From assembly GCF_002288925.2 (NCBI RefSeq), contig NW_022098050.1:7954452-8018451 (forward strand): a DNA stretch of 64,000 bases. Reading direction: 5' to 3'. Under the pieces are notes generated by a model, which was not told the DNA's origin, did no database searches, and saw only the letters and a list, made by a program, of their open reading frames with translations. This DNA is from Delphinapterus leucas. Taxonomy: Eukaryota; Chordata; Mammalia; Artiodactyla; Monodontidae. Shown here one piece after another: positions 46,180-58,840 of this stretch. The position numbers and the translations under genes were made by a program. The stretch's first letter is position 1, and the number at the start of each line of letters is the position of its first letter.

Positions 46180-47690
46180 TAATTAGTTCCTTTATTTAAA
46201 GCACCGAAAGTGACCGTCATGGGAACGAATAGCATGTTTAGAGAGCAAACAGGAGATGAGAAAAGAGCTGGTTATATGATGAGAAGAAAACCTGTTTGCG
46301 GGCTATGCTTAGAGTAGTATTTTACTTTTAACCCTTCCGGCACTGCCATTCTCAAAATAGTTCCCTGGGCATCAACAATTAAACTAAATAGAATATTGTG
46401 ATTTCTAATCATTTCTCCAGTGAGAAATTATGAGCTTTTATACATGCAGGCACAGCATTTTATTTTAAAATGTTTTCCAAGAGCTTTTACTGTTTTTTCT
46501 GCTTATTGTTCTTAAGGTCTAGATTAAGCTAAGGTAAATTATGCCTTTTGAAATAGTTCAATAACTAGGACATTTTGTAAAAGTCTAATCTCAGAGGATA
46601 GATCCATACTGCATATTTTCTGGTGATAACCAACATCCAGTTCCTTTTAAAGAATAGATGGTCGTCCTAATGTTTTAAAGTGAATCCCCCAAGTAATCTA
46701 ATAGTTGTAAAACATTTAGACACTATGCATAGGCTGTGACAATAAGCAAGAACAAAGATGAAATGATAAGACTCACTCCCTGATTTATCTTTAATGCCTC
46801 CAAAGCAGAAATGGACATTTTTATATCTGAGGATGTCCTATTTGCTAGTTTAGAATCTATGCGCTTTTCTACTTAACTGTCAAGAAGATATGGGTGTTGG
46901 GTTTTATTAATCTGGTGTCTATCTTTTCCTTCCTAAATTCAGAATGCACCTAAAATTTTCTGGATATCAAATATGCTGATGAGTCATGAAATCAGCAGGA
47001 TTCGGAGATGCAATTTAATGAGGGGATTCTGAATTGAACCTCAGCTCCAAGAAATCACATTTCAAGGGGAATTGTATGGCCAACTCCTAATTATGCAAGA
47101 ACTCACTTGACTAGTCAGTAGATGGACCAGACCACTTGATTTCTTTTACCCTCCCACTTTCTGACCTCGGAACATTTCCTTATTCATTATCAGCTTCAGA
47201 GGGTGCGAAGGAAAGAAGAAGGAAGGTGTGACTCTAATAAATCCTTACTTAGATTAAGAAGGTTAAGAAACATAGGAGAAGAAAAATGTTTTTAACTTTA
47301 ATAATAATTTTCCATATTATCTATGGGTTTTAAATATTCTTAGCATAACACGGTGACCAAGGATAAGAGAGAATAACTTAAATTTTTGGAAATGTTCTAA
47401 AGTTGAATTATTCTGTGATTGTGCTATTAGAGCCTTGAGGCAAGAGAACAAACCAGTGGATAGGGGTTGGGGGTTTACTGGGAAGAATTGGATGCTTCCA
47501 TCTACAACTGTTTTGGAAAAAGGATAATTCAGCTGTGCTGGGAAAGAGCTATTTTCATGGCTAGGTGGAGGGGATTCAGTGATTCGGCCAAGCAGGGATT
47601 AAATTGTCAGCCAGGGGTAGAATGTATTAGAAATATTAAGGAGGAAAATATAGAAAGAGGAAAGTGAGGAGGAAACCTGCCAAATGTTAT
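46180..47690. other. Repeat-poor stretch, no gene seen
   Basis: About 1.5 kb with no recognisable transposon. It contains motifs of the kind found in enhancers (for example tgatgagtcatgaaatc at 46977-46993, which includes an AP-1-like TGAGTCA), though chance occurrence is likely. A candidate for conserved non-coding DNA. Confidence 0.4.
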
Positions 47691-47729
47691 GTAGAGCTTA
47701 GGGCTCCCAGGCTTCTGTTTCAGGAACCT

Positions 47730-47890
47730 TAGTCCCAGCTCCCTGTTCACTGTGAAACCTTGAGAAAGTCACTGATTTCTTTAAGCCAGAATTTCCTCAT
47801 TTTTCAAATGAGGATAATTTCTTCCATATGCAACATGTATCTTTTGTTATAAAGAACAAGTGAGATTTGTATGAAAACTTTTTGAGAATT
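47730..47890 (+). mobile_element. MIR fragment
   Basis: Sense MIR order: tgtgaaaccttgagaaagtcac, atttcctcatttttcaaatgagg ataat-type block, then gaacaagtgagattt. Diverged but in register. Confidence 0.75.
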
Positions 47891-48084
47891 ACTTTTTAAA
47901 ACATATAAATTGAACAAAGGTCCTTTTGGAGGATGAGTTTAAAGGGTGGTGGAAACAATTAAATTGTTCCAACTTGAGACTTCTGCAAAACCAGAACAGA
48001 CATCCAGGTGAATTTGCATTTCTGGAGCACATTGAGGGAGAAATGGTGAAGGGAAAGTGGGGAGAGAAGAAGGGAGAGAGTCTA

Positions 48085-48295
48085 ACATGTATTGAATATT
48101 TGCTACACGCTGGGAATATTATATTTATTATATCATTTAATCTCTCACCAACCCTGTGAGATGGTTATTATTTTCCCTATTTTACAGCAAAGGCTCCGAG
48201 TGGTTAAGGAACTTGTCCAAATTCACACAGCTAGTAAGAGTATGAGACAAGACTTGAATCAATGTGTACTTGGTCTTATACTCAGGCTTTATTAG
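48085..48295 (-). mobile_element. MIR-class element, antisense
   Basis: Antisense order: catttaatctctcaccaacc, gtgagatggttattattttc, tattttacagcaaaggctc, gtggttaaggaacttgtcc, ttcacacagctagtaag. The block order and the ctagtaag motif are typical. Confidence 0.85.
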
Positions 48296-49090
48296 CCCAC
48301 CAGAGCATCTCTAAATTGTCCACTGAAGAGCCCTTCAATGTCACAGGAGAGGAAATGGGAAGCCCAAAGCATTCAGTTTGTGCCAACTGCAAGTCCCAAG
48401 TTTCATGGAGGTCTCAAGTTTTTGGTTTTCTTTTCTTTTCTTTAAAATTTGAGGAAATGTTGCAAACTACTTCATAACCTGTTTGTTTTAATATCAAATA
48501 ATACCTTTAGTGATTCTCCATTCAATATAATTAGGACTCCAAAACAATGAGCTACATTAATTTTACAGCTTTAGATGCTCCTTGCTATACTGTCAGCTAT
48601 TCTTTAAAGATGGTCTGACCAACGATTAATACTCCCAAAGAAAGAAGGGAGACAAGAATATTTCCACTGTTACAGGCTGCTAATTTTCAACTTAATGCCT
48701 AGATTTTGCTTTAGGACAGTGGTTTTTCATTAAGTCTTCACTTTTCAGCAGAGATTTGTGTGGAGCCACCGAAATATGTTTTGGCAGCCCCTGGAATTTG
48801 TCTCATGTTCTTCAGAGAAGAGACCTGTGAAGCCCAAAGAGCCAGACTGCAATATTCAAGCCTAATAAAAGCTTCAGACATTAGAGGGCCATTTGTTTTC
48901 CTAACTCCCCTTCTATGACATGTTAGGAATATCAGTGAAGAAGGTAAGAAAACTGTCTATTCTAAATTGTAAAAATGAATAAATATATTGGGCAGAATAA
49001 GAGCCAGGGTTCTCACTGTAGAGAAGGGAGATACAAACATGGGAATGGGAAGTCTTGAATAAAACTTGTGGTGCTGAACGGGAGTTGGAT
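48296..49090. other. No recognised feature
   Basis: Apparently unique sequence, no exon-like frame and no named repeat. Confidence 0.4.
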
Positions 49091-49105
49091 GTGATCTACC
49101 TGAGG

Positions 49106-49106
<1 letters not shown>

Positions 49107-49158
<52 letters not shown>
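49107..49158. repeat. (TG)n(CG)n microsatellite
   Basis: About 22 TG units followed by four CG units, and then TATATA. The alternating purine-pyrimidine run of more than 50 bp could adopt Z-DNA. Confidence 0.97.
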
Positions 49159-49160
<2 letters not shown>

Positions 49161-49439
49161 TATATAGCAAGAGATGTATAAGGTACGTGCCACGTAGGTG
49201 TATATATGTATGTATACATACATACAAACACATGTATCCTACCTCTGTTCACTGAAAAGGCCTAGAAGCAATGACATTCCAGTAGCAATGAGCACACTTA
49301 TCACTCATATCTTGGTTTCTAATTACTATTCTCTGCTAAAAGAACCAGAGCCCCTTGGCAAACTGGCTGATTTCAGAGCACGTCAAAACTTGAAGGAGTT
49401 CCTACTGGCCAAATCTGGGGAAATCTGAACATAAAAATA

Positions 49440-50470
49440 AGTAAATAATGATAGTAACATATTATAATCCAATGAATAAAATAGTAATCCACACATATAT
49501 AAATATATAAATAATAAAGGAGGAGAAGAGAAAGTTGCTTATTACAGTATAATGTCAACTAATAATGTCAGAAGTAATGGAGTTGGAAAATCACCATTTG
49601 ACAATCAGCATAGTAATAATCAATCCAGGCTAGAATCATCAATAGTTGTTAAACCAGTAGGTAAACAAGTGGGTGAAAGTTTGATATGGAACAGGATACT
49701 TACATAGTCTCAAGGTATCTTCCCACAGATTATCAATTACAAAAGGAAATTTTTATAGTGAAAAACCTAGTGAACACGACCTTAACCAAGTGATAAAAGT
49801 TAACATCACTAATAATGATTTAAAGGGTATCGTGTGGCTCTTCACTTGGTGCACTGAGAAGACATAACCTGGTTTCTGTAGTACTTAATGCCAAAATTGC
49901 ATAACCTAAACTTAATCTCGAGGAAACATCAGGAAACGCTAATTGAAGAGCATTCTACTAAATAATTGGTTTTTCTCTTCAAAAACATCATGGTCATGAA
50001 AAACAAAAGACTGGGAACTATTCCAGACTAAAGACTAAAGACATTAAATTCTATAGGTGATCCAGATTGTATCTTTGACTAGGATAAAAAATATATATCC
50101 CAATAAAAGATATTATTGAAAATTTTGATCAAATTTTAATGCAAACTTTGGATTAAATAATAGCAAGTTATTAATGTAAATTTCCTGATTTTGTTCATTG
50201 TCCTATTGTTATATAAGAAAATGTCTTTATCCTTAGTATCTAAAAAACTGAACTATTACATACTGAAGTTTTCAGGGGTAAAGAAGAATGCTATATGCAG
50301 CTTACTCTCAAATGTTTCAGGAAAAATGTCAGAAAGAGAGAGAAAGAGAATAGGTCAGAATGTAAATATTTAGTAAATCAGGGTAAAGGAGTTCTTTGTA
50401 CTATCTTTGTAACTTTAAATTTGAAATTACAGCAAAATTTAAAAGTTACAAAATCATAATAAATTCAAAT
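49440..50470 (+). mobile_element. Ancient repeat D, second copy
   Basis: The sense order is cttaatctcgaggaaacatc near 49911, ggtcatgaaaaacaaaag near 49992, then gcaaactttggattaaataat, tgtcctattgttatataag and the end ggagttctttgtactatc near 50388. It is the same family as 24660-26080. Family name not recalled. Confidence 0.55.
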
Positions 50471-50844
50471 TCTATCCTTAATCTCTCCCAAATTAATATC
50501 CTATAGCAAATGGGAAGAGAGATCATTTGCAATTTTAAATTTCTTTCTACATTTGCTGTTGGTAGTTCATAATAGTAATTATTCTTTGTTTTGACATTGT
50601 CTTCATTTAAATACTTCTCCAGTATGTTTGTGAGTGTGGATGTGTGTTTTAATTTTGTGAGTGTGTGTACTCTATTCTCCCTTTCTTCACTTGAGTATTT
50701 TCACTGTCACATGGAAGACTGTGGTGCCTGAAACTGTATCCACTAGAGGTACATTTTCTTCATTCTCTGGTATGTGATGTGTAAAGCCTAAACCGCTCAG
50801 GGTCTGTTTATATTTTAAGGTCAAGTAACAGTCTATGTTAGAGA
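50471..50844. other. No recognised feature
   Basis: AT-rich sequence with no gene or repeat that I can name. Confidence 0.4.
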
Positions 50845-51015
50845 GTGCTCTGGATTTTGTAGTCAGATTAATCTATTTCAAAGCCCCTCTCTGCCATTAA
50901 CTAATTTAAATCTCAGTTTCTAAATCTTAACTAACACAGGATTATTGTGATAATCAGTTACCAATTATGTAAAATGCCTGGCACTCAGTCAGTAATCAAC
51001 AAATGGAGAGTATTT
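50845..51015 (+). mobile_element. MIR fragment
   Basis: Sense MIR: ctctgccattaactaattt, atctcagtttctaaatctt, acacaggattattgtgataat, and the gcctggcactcagtcagtaatcaac end block. Confidence 0.85.
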
Positions 51016-51194
51016 TAATTCCATTCTGCTGTTTTGCACAATTATACCTAATGTTAACGTTCCTGTAGTTCCCACACCTCTATGCAAAGGGATATGCTAT
51101 ACTGTGCCAGTTGCAAGACAACTAACAAACTAAAACTCTTTGAAAAGGAAACTGGCAGTAATCTCAAAGATTAGCTGATCCAGCCTCCGCTTCT

Positions 51195-51383
51195 GAATTT
51201 TTTTTAACTGAAGTATAGTTGATTTACAGCACTGTGCTAGTTTCAGATGTATAGCATGGTGATTTGTTGTGGGGTTTTCTTTTGCAGATTATATTCCATT
51301 ATAGGTTATTACAAAATATTGTGTGCTATACGATTTCACTTATATTTGGAATCTAAAAAATCATACAAGTGAATCTACACACA
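51195..51383 (-). mobile_element. Younger LINE-1 3' end with 5' inversion
   Basis: 51197-51330 is the antisense L1 3'UTR, beginning with the poly(T) tail. From about 51331 (gatttcacttatatttggaatctaaaaaatcatac) the sequence flips to sense orientation of the same 3'UTR region. This is the classic product of twin priming during L1 integration. A SINE later inserted at the right edge (51397). Confidence 0.8.
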
Positions 51384-51396
51384 AATCTGATTTTTT

Positions 51397-51616
51397 TAGG
51401 TTTGTTTTTTTTTTTTTTTTTTTGCAGTACACGGGCCTCTCACTGTTGTGGCCTCTCCCGTTGCGGAGCACAGGCTCCGGATGCGCAGGCTCAGCGGCCA
51501 TGGCTCACGGGCCCAGCCGCTCCGCGGCATGTGGGATCCTCCCGGACCAGGGCATGAACCCGTGTCCCCTGCATCGGCAGACCGACTCTCAACCGCTGTG
51601 CCACCAGGGAGGCCCG
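51397..51616 (-). mobile_element. CHR-type SINE, short (deleted) form, antisense
   Basis: A minus-strand copy with a long T tail at the left (51403-51423) and head ending near 51616. The duplication aatctgatttttt is at 51384-51396 and 51617-51629. Low divergence. Confidence 0.95.
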
Positions 51617-51784
51617 AATCTGATTTTTTAAAACGATTTTTATTTGTTCCTTCAGATAGTTTAAAAAATTAAACAGATCTACTAGGCTTATAAGAAAAAC
51701 ATATGAATAAACAGAAGTCCCCTACTCACCTCTCTACTCTATACCCCAGAGGCCTTTTAGCTATTTATTCTGATGTTAACATCC

Positions 51785-51830
51785 ATATATATATATATAT
51801 ATATATACATACATACATACATATATATAT
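51785..51830. repeat. (TA)n/(CATA)n microsatellite
   Basis: TA units run to about 51807, then (CATA)n to about 51820, and TATATA. It served as target for the following SINE. Confidence 0.95.
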
Positions 51831-52166
51831 ATTTTTTTTTTTTGGCTGTGTTGGGTCTTCGTTGCTGCACACGGACTTTCTCTAGTTGCGGAGAGAGGGG
51901 GCTACTCTTTGTTGCAGTGCACGAGCTTCTCATTGTGGTGGCTTCTCTTGTTGCAGAGCACAGGCTCTAGGCGCACGGGCTTCAGTAGTTGCAGCACGGG
52001 GGCTCTAGGGTGCACGCGCTTCAGTAGTTGTGGTGCATGTGCTCAGCAGTTGTGGCACACGGGCATAGTTGCTCCGTGGCATGTGGGATCTTCCCGAACC
52101 AGAGATCGAACCTGTGTCCCTGCATTGGCAGGTGGATGCTTAACCACTGCACCACCAGGGAAGTCC
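51831..52166 (-). mobile_element. CHR-type SINE, long form, antisense
   Basis: A long-form copy on the minus strand, poly(T) at 51832-51842, head ending near 52166. The duplication catacatatat is at 51816-51826 and 52167-52177, drawn from the TA-rich target. It lies 215 bp from another SINE in the same orientation. Confidence 0.92.
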
Positions 52167-52191
52167 CATACATATATTTTAAATATATGTA

Positions 52192-52199
<8 letters not shown>

Positions 52200-52222
<23 letters not shown>
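52200..52222. repeat. (TA)n microsatellite
   Basis: About 11 TA units. Confidence 0.95.
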
Positions 52223-52329
52223 CACGTTTATACTGTTTGATTTTGATATGTCTGTTTTAGACACAGTTGCATTGTTTTCCAACTTCTAATGTTGCAAAGA
52301 AGTCAAATGTTACCCTTACTTCATATACT

Positions 52330-53210
52330 TTTAAGTGATCTAATTGTTTTTTTCTGGAATAATTTAGGATCTTCTCTTTATCTCTGGAGTTCTGAGGCTC
52401 CAAATAAAGTACATTGGGACAGACTTTTTTTCATTAATTTATCCTTGTAGGGCTCTTGCAGTTTGGAGACTCAAGTCCATCAATTCTGGGGAATGTTCTT
52501 GCACTATTTTTCATAGAACACAGAAAATAATTCTGGGAAGAAAGTTATCACTTTCTGAAACTTTTATTTGCCTGTTGTACCACTAATTAAAAAGAAAAAA
52601 CCTTTTGCCTTTATTCTAAATCATTTTGCCTTTTGGTTCCAATTTCTAGGATATTTCCATGACTGAATATTCTAATATTTTAATCAACTTTCTTATTTTT
52701 AATTGTATTTTTAATTTCCAAGGACTCATTCTTAATCTCTGATGATACAAGTTAAGTTCTTCTGTTCTCTACATTATGTCAATTTTTTGGTCTCTTTTTT
52801 GTGTTGAAATCTTTCCCCAAATATTTGGTGATTTTTTGGTGGCCCATTTATATTTAAAGATGAGACAACAAAAAGTTGATCAGAAGTTTTGTCCATGGGA
52901 GGGCCTTGTTGACCATGGACTTCACAATTAAATAATCAAACGGCCAAGCATATTTTTCATTGAAAACTCCCCAGATGTCAGTATCTATGGATCTTCTCTC
53001 TAGGGGAGTTTAGTCCCATCAGCAAATAATCTTCCAGTCACTTACCAGGGGAGTCTGAGGCTGGGTGTCTTTGTTCTGGTGTTGAGTGAGAGTAGAGAAC
53101 TGGAGTTTCACCTTTACTATGCAGAATTTCACTCAATCCCCTTTTACGATCTGTCTTGAAGTGCAGTAATGTCTTCCAGTGCTCATAGATTTCACAGGCA
53201 TTACCAGGTG
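52330..53210 (-). mobile_element. Old LINE-1 non-coding region, antisense (probable)
   Basis: Blocks such as gtttggagactcaagtcc, attctggggaatgttcttgcac, ttgtatttttaatttccaagg and attcttaatctctgatg are typical of the antisense non-coding part of very old L1s. The right part is weaker. Confidence 0.5.
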
Positions 53211-53329
53211 CTCTTTCACCAAGAAGCCATGGCCTTACACAGTGTAGCAGACTGCTGAAGCTTTGGTTACAGGGCCAGCTGGGAAAAAGTCACCTTGCAA
53301 CTCTCAATATGTGGTGCTCTCTTCCTTAT

Positions 53330-53750
53330 AATTATAACACAGGAGTCCGGAAACCAACAGATATCAATAGGAGTGTCCCCTCTAACTACTGTATCTAATA
53401 ACCCACTGGAAGTATTTTTGTTCCAGTTACTACAAACTTTGGCTTAGTGTGTGTAGATGTCCTAGTGGCCAAGAGAGAAATCCTTGTACCAGAAAACAGA
53501 GGTATGGTTCCGACAGTAGAAGCTGAGACTGCTACCAGGCCATTTTGGGCTCCTCATGTCACTGAACCAACAGCCATAGGGTTACTGTACTGAGTAAGTA
53601 ATTTATTCAGATTATCAGGGGGAAATTTGGTTGCTGCTACACAATATGGACAAGGACCATGTACAAACCTAGGGCATTCCCAGGGCACATTTTGGTTTAC
53701 TCAATCGTCCTGATCCTGACAGATTTCATCATTGCAATAAAACCAGACAT
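53330..53750 (+). mobile_element. ERV-L internal remnant (end of pol), sense, part 1
   Basis: The sense-strand sequence at about 53590-53730 matches the dUTPase-containing end of the ERV-L pol gene, with many stops and frame breaks. It is interrupted at 53751 by L1 insertions and resumes at about 57391. The coding capacity is lost. It corresponds to the same region as the antisense copy at 13436-14179. Confidence 0.65.
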
Positions 53751-53970
53751 CACAGAATGGCCATCACTAAAAAGTCTACAAATAACAAGTGCTGGAGAGG
53801 TTGTGGAAAAAAGGGAACCCTCCTACACGCTTGGTGGAAATATAAATTGGTACAGCCACTATGGAAAACAGAATGGAGGTTCCTTAAGAAAGTCAAAATA
53901 GATTTACCGTATGATCCAGCCATCCCACTCCTGGGCATATATCTGGAGAAAACTCTAATTCAAAAAGATA
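53751..53970 (+). mobile_element. Older LINE-1, part 1 (ORF2 C-terminal region)
   Basis: A 5'-truncated sense L1 begins near 53753. Translated, it shows the ORF2 C-terminal motifs ([20 protein letters not shown], then [20 protein letters not shown]). It stops at 53970, where a younger L1 is inserted, and continues at 56892. The target duplication with the ERV-L host is imperfect (aaaaccagacatca at 53739-53752 and aaaaacagacagca at about 57389-57402). Confidence 0.88.
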
Positions 53971-53973
53971 TAT

Positions 53974-55345
53974 GGGCCAAAGACTCAAGATGGTGGAATA
54001 GGAGGACGTGGACTCCTTCGCTCCTCACAAGTACATCAAGAATACAGCTACAAATGGAACAATTCTCTCAGAGAACCTGCTGAACATTAGTGGAAGACTT
54101 TGGACACCTAAAAGGACAAGAAAAATCCCCTCGCACCCGGGTAGGATGAAAGAAAGAAAAAAGGAAAAGAGGAATCAAAAAAGGGACCAGCAACCCTAGC
54201 GGGAAGCTGAAGGTGAGGGGAGGTCCCCGCACTCAGAAAAGCTCCCTCACAGTGGGGAAATCAGCTGGGATAGAAAGGGACCTGTGGAAGATCAAAGGAG
54301 AATGCAGCAGACGGCCTGCGGAAGGGAACACAAAGTAGGAACTGCGAACATGGTCTGCGCCGCAGCTCTGCGCATCCCAGCCTGAGCTGTGAGCGTCCGG
54401 TTGTGGAGGGGGGCTGGGGGCTGGAAAATGGGGTTTGGAGAGTGGACCTAGGGAGGGGACAGCTGTTGGCTGTGAAAAGACAGCCTTGAAGGGACAGGAG
54501 TAAGGAGCTCACACCCGGGAAAATTTGTAGGAAAAGCCAGGGACACCATAGAAGCAAGGCGTCATTGTCGAGTGGCGCGCAAGGAGCAGGGCCGCCATTA
54601 CAACCCCTTTCCCCACCTACTGGTTTCTTTGGCTTCCGCAGGCACTGCGAGGGGCTCCTGCCAGAGCGAGCGTGGCCCAGTCTGTTGCAACTGCCTGCCA
54701 GTCGCTGCTGCTGCAGGCAATTCGCACACCCCCGACTTGTGGCTGCTGCACCCCTCTCCGGCCTGAGGAAGTAAGTGTGCCCCAATAAGCTGCTGCTTTT
54801 GCTCCCTCTCGCCTGGGCAGGAGACAGATGCCTGAGGGTGGTGCACACGCAGGGGTGGGGCCAAAACCAAAGCTGAGCCACAGGGGCGGTGCGACTAAGG
54901 AAGAGGAACGGAAATCTTTCGGTGCAGCTGCACAAGCTGTGGAAACTGGCTTGGTAAATCACGCATCTCTGGAATACCTGAATAGACAATGAGTGTTCCC
55001 ACAACTTTTACCAGTATAGGCTTAGCTGCAGTGGACTTTGGGGGCAATTACACGCAGGACTTGGGCCATGTCAGAGTCTGAGCTGACAGCACAGTGCCCA
55101 CAGCAGGTCCAGAGACCTACCTAGAGATATTGGAGGGCCTCCTGGGGAGGTGGGGATTGCCTGTGGCTGACTGTGGGGGCAAGGACACTGACAGAGGAGG
55201 CCCCAGGAAAATATACTTATTACTCTCATTCTTTCTTTGTTTGTTTCGTTTGTTCCATTGATGGTATTGTTGTTTTATTGTTATTTTTTTATTTTTTTAA
55301 TACATATTTTTTATTTTTCTATTTTTACTTTACTTTTCTGTAGTT
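53974..55345 (+). promoter_or_regulatory. LINE-1 5'UTR (internal promoter region)
   Basis: The block caagatggtggaataggagg near 53989 is typical of the start/5'UTR of artiodactyl and cetacean L1s. 54180-54900 is GC- and CpG-rich in a window that is otherwise AT-rich, as expected for an L1 promoter. The segment ends in the T-rich tract 55215-55340 that also belongs to the 5'UTR type. In other mammals this region holds sense and sometimes antisense RNA polymerase II promoters; activity here is only inferred. Confidence 0.75.
54261..55004 (-). other. Long antisense open frame in the L1 5'UTR, probably not a gene
   Basis: The minus strand is open for 247 codons from a TTG at 55004; there is no in-frame ATG. 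The product would be rich in Ser, Pro, Arg, Cys and Leu with no domain I recognise. Primate L1s have an antisense ORF0 in the same general place, but that frame is short and starts with ATG, so similarity is only positional. High GC with few stop codons explains the length. Confidence 0.3.
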
Positions 55346-55349
55346 TTGT

Positions 55350-56606
<1,257 letters not shown>

Positions 56607-56885
56607 AGATCAAACCTATGGATACCAAGGGGGAAAGGGGAGGGTGGGATGAATTGGGATATTGGGATTGACATATATACACTACTGATACTATGTATAA
56701 AATAGATAACTAATGAGAACCTATTGTATAGCACAGGGAACTCTACTCAGTGCTCAGTGGTAACCTAAATGGTAAGGAAATCCAAAAAAGGGGGGGACAT
56801 ATGTATACACATAGCTAATTCACTTTGCTGTACAGTAGAAACTAACACAACATTGTAAAGCAATTACACTCCAATAAAAATTAAT
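56607..56885 (+). other. LINE-1 3'UTR and A-rich end
   Basis: The 3'UTR of the younger L1 follows the ORF2 stop, with the G-rich tract at about 56628-56655 and the tail signal caataaaaattaattaag at 56872-56890, which contains AATAAA. Confidence 0.85.
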
Positions 56886-56891
56886 TAAGAA

Positions 56892-57390
56892 AAAAAGATA
56901 CATGCACCCCTATGTTCATAGCAGCACTATCTACAATAGCCAAGACATGGAACCAACCTAAATGCCCATCAACAGATGAATAAATAAAGAAGATGTGGTA
57001 TATATAAATATATATGTATGGTGGAATACTACTCAACCATAAAAAAGAATGAAATAATGCCATTTGCAGCAAGGTGAATGGACCTAGAGATTATCATACT
57101 AAGTGAATTAAGTCAGACAGAGAAAGACAAAAATAATATGATATCCCTTATATGTGGAATCTAAAAAATGATACAAATGAACTTATTTACAAAACAGAAA
57201 CAGACTCACAGACATAGAAAACGAACTTATGGTTACCAAAGGGGAAAGGGGTGGAGATAAATTAGGAGTTTGAGATTAGCAGATACATACTACTATATAT
57301 AAAATAACCAGCAAGGTCCTACAGTATAGCACAGGGAACTATATTCAATGTCTTATTAAAAAAATCATAATGGAAAAGAAAAAAAACAGA
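56892..57390 (+). mobile_element. Older LINE-1, part 2 (end of ORF2 and 3'UTR)
   Basis: The older L1 resumes right after the duplication aaaaagata with the next expected ORF2 codons (the gatacatgcacccc block) and runs through the ORF2 end, 3'UTR and an A-rich tail at about 57380-57392. It is more diverged than the L1 nested in it. Confidence 0.88.
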
Positions 57391-57867
57391 CAGCAAAGAC
57401 TCAAATCCTTTAGAGATTAAAGTTTGGACTACTCCCCAATAAAGATTATCATCCAGCTTACACGCCGGCAAAGGATAAGGGCACATGTAATGTGAGGTAG
57501 AAGAAGGTAGTTATGATAATTAACGTAACCCTCATAACCAGCTACAGAAGAAGGGTCTAACACAGCTACAACTATGTAACTAATCCCTTTCCCACACTGT
57601 ATTATATGAACTCTGGCGTTAGCTAATGTTTTATATTTTAGGTAAGAATATGATGGGACTTTTATCATCCTGCCATGATACAGCAGTTAATGAGACTTCA
57701 CGTACTCCTCTGTTGGGAAAATGAAGGCTTCATCCTAATCCTAATGAAACACAAGAGTGGATAATTCAAAACAAAAGGAGCAGACTATGAAATGAGTTCT
57801 GTTTGATGCCCCGCCTTCTCCTCATCCATCTTCTACTAGCCTTTAACCTTTTCTCAGTCATTCTCAA
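57391..57867 (+). mobile_element. ERV-L internal remnant (3' end), sense, part 2
   Basis: The ERV-L internal sequence resumes in order after the L1, with blocks at about 57403-57560 (tttagagattaaagtttgg, gtagaagaaggtagttatg). It trails into unassigned sequence; I saw no certain 3' LTR. Coding frames are destroyed. Confidence 0.6.
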
Positions 57868-57890
57868 CCCCCCCCCCACCACCACCACCA
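57868..57890. repeat. C-run plus (ACC)n
   Basis: A C9-10 homopolymer followed by four ACC units; a short low-complexity tract. Confidence 0.9.
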
Positions 57891-57899
57891 GAAGACTCT

Positions 57900-58265
57900 C
57901 TTCTCCCCCAGAAGCTGACCTATGTGGATCACACCAATAGGTTCCTGCTGGGTTTGGTCAGTGGGGAACCCCGGCAAACAGTCTACAGGGACCTGAGGAG
58001 TGTGAGACAGGGTATTTACTCCTTTAGTTCTCTCCTTGAAAGGCTGCCTTGGGCTGGCCATTTTCCTCAGCTAAAGGTCACTCACTGTTTCTCTTAAGGT
58101 GACCAACTCTATACAACATTCTTTCCCCTTTCTCATATGCTTTCAAGCCTAGAATCATAACAAGGAGCCCTATGTTCCTACATGGAAATAAACCCTTCTT
58201 GAATTCTCCTATTTTAAATGTACCATCTCTATTTCCTATGGGGACCAGGTCTGGTTCCATATATA
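57900..58265 (+). mobile_element. Ancient repeat E, unnamed
   Basis: The block caccaataggttcctgctgg with tttggtcagtggggaacccc at 57932-57975 is one I associate with a widely dispersed old repeat. The aaataaacccttcttg block near 58184 would be its polyadenylation end. Family name not recalled. Confidence 0.4.
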
Positions 58266-58339
58266 TACCATAGTAGATTTTAGATAAACAGATTTTTTAA
58301 AATTCCTGTTGTGGGTTATTTAGTTCCCCCCACCCCCGG

Positions 58340-58840
58340 ACCACACACATACATAGCTTAAATTTTTGCTCTCAATAACACTGCAAATATTACAGTTTGG
58401 CTAAATCCTAGTGGACATTTGTCTTAATTTCCCTAGGATTCATTTTTTGAAGTGAAATTGATGGTTCAAAGATAATTTTAAGTACCTTATTACAGATTTC
58501 CATATTGCCCTCCAGTAAACTTGTGACAACTTATGCTGATTTATATCAGCCATATATGAGGCAACTTGATTCACTCGACTTTAGTTAAAGCTGGGTATTT
58601 ATATTTTATAATTTGCAAATTTATGGATAAAACATAATTTCATTGTTGGTCTAATTTGCATTTCTTTTATTATTCCTCAAGTTGAACATTTTCATTTGCT
58701 CATTTTCCATTTATATATATACCTTTTTTTGTAAATTGAATGTTCCATCCTTTGCCCTTTTGTGTATTTGAGGTTTCACCTTTTTTCTTACGTTAAAATA
58801 CTTATCCCTTGTCAATATTTATTTTTGATGACAAAAAGAT
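58340..58840 (-). mobile_element. Very old LINE-1 fragment, antisense
   Basis: Antisense blocks: tttccatattgccctccag near 58497, taatttgcatttcttttat near 58653, caagttgaacattttcat near 58678, and ttgcccttttgtg near 58753. Together these follow the complement of an old L1 3' region. Confidence 0.7.

Noticed and set aside
53974..55345. GC-rich segment as a host CpG-island promoter or first exon
   Set aside because: Its start, flanking duplication and position before L1 sequence identify it as an L1 5'UTR.
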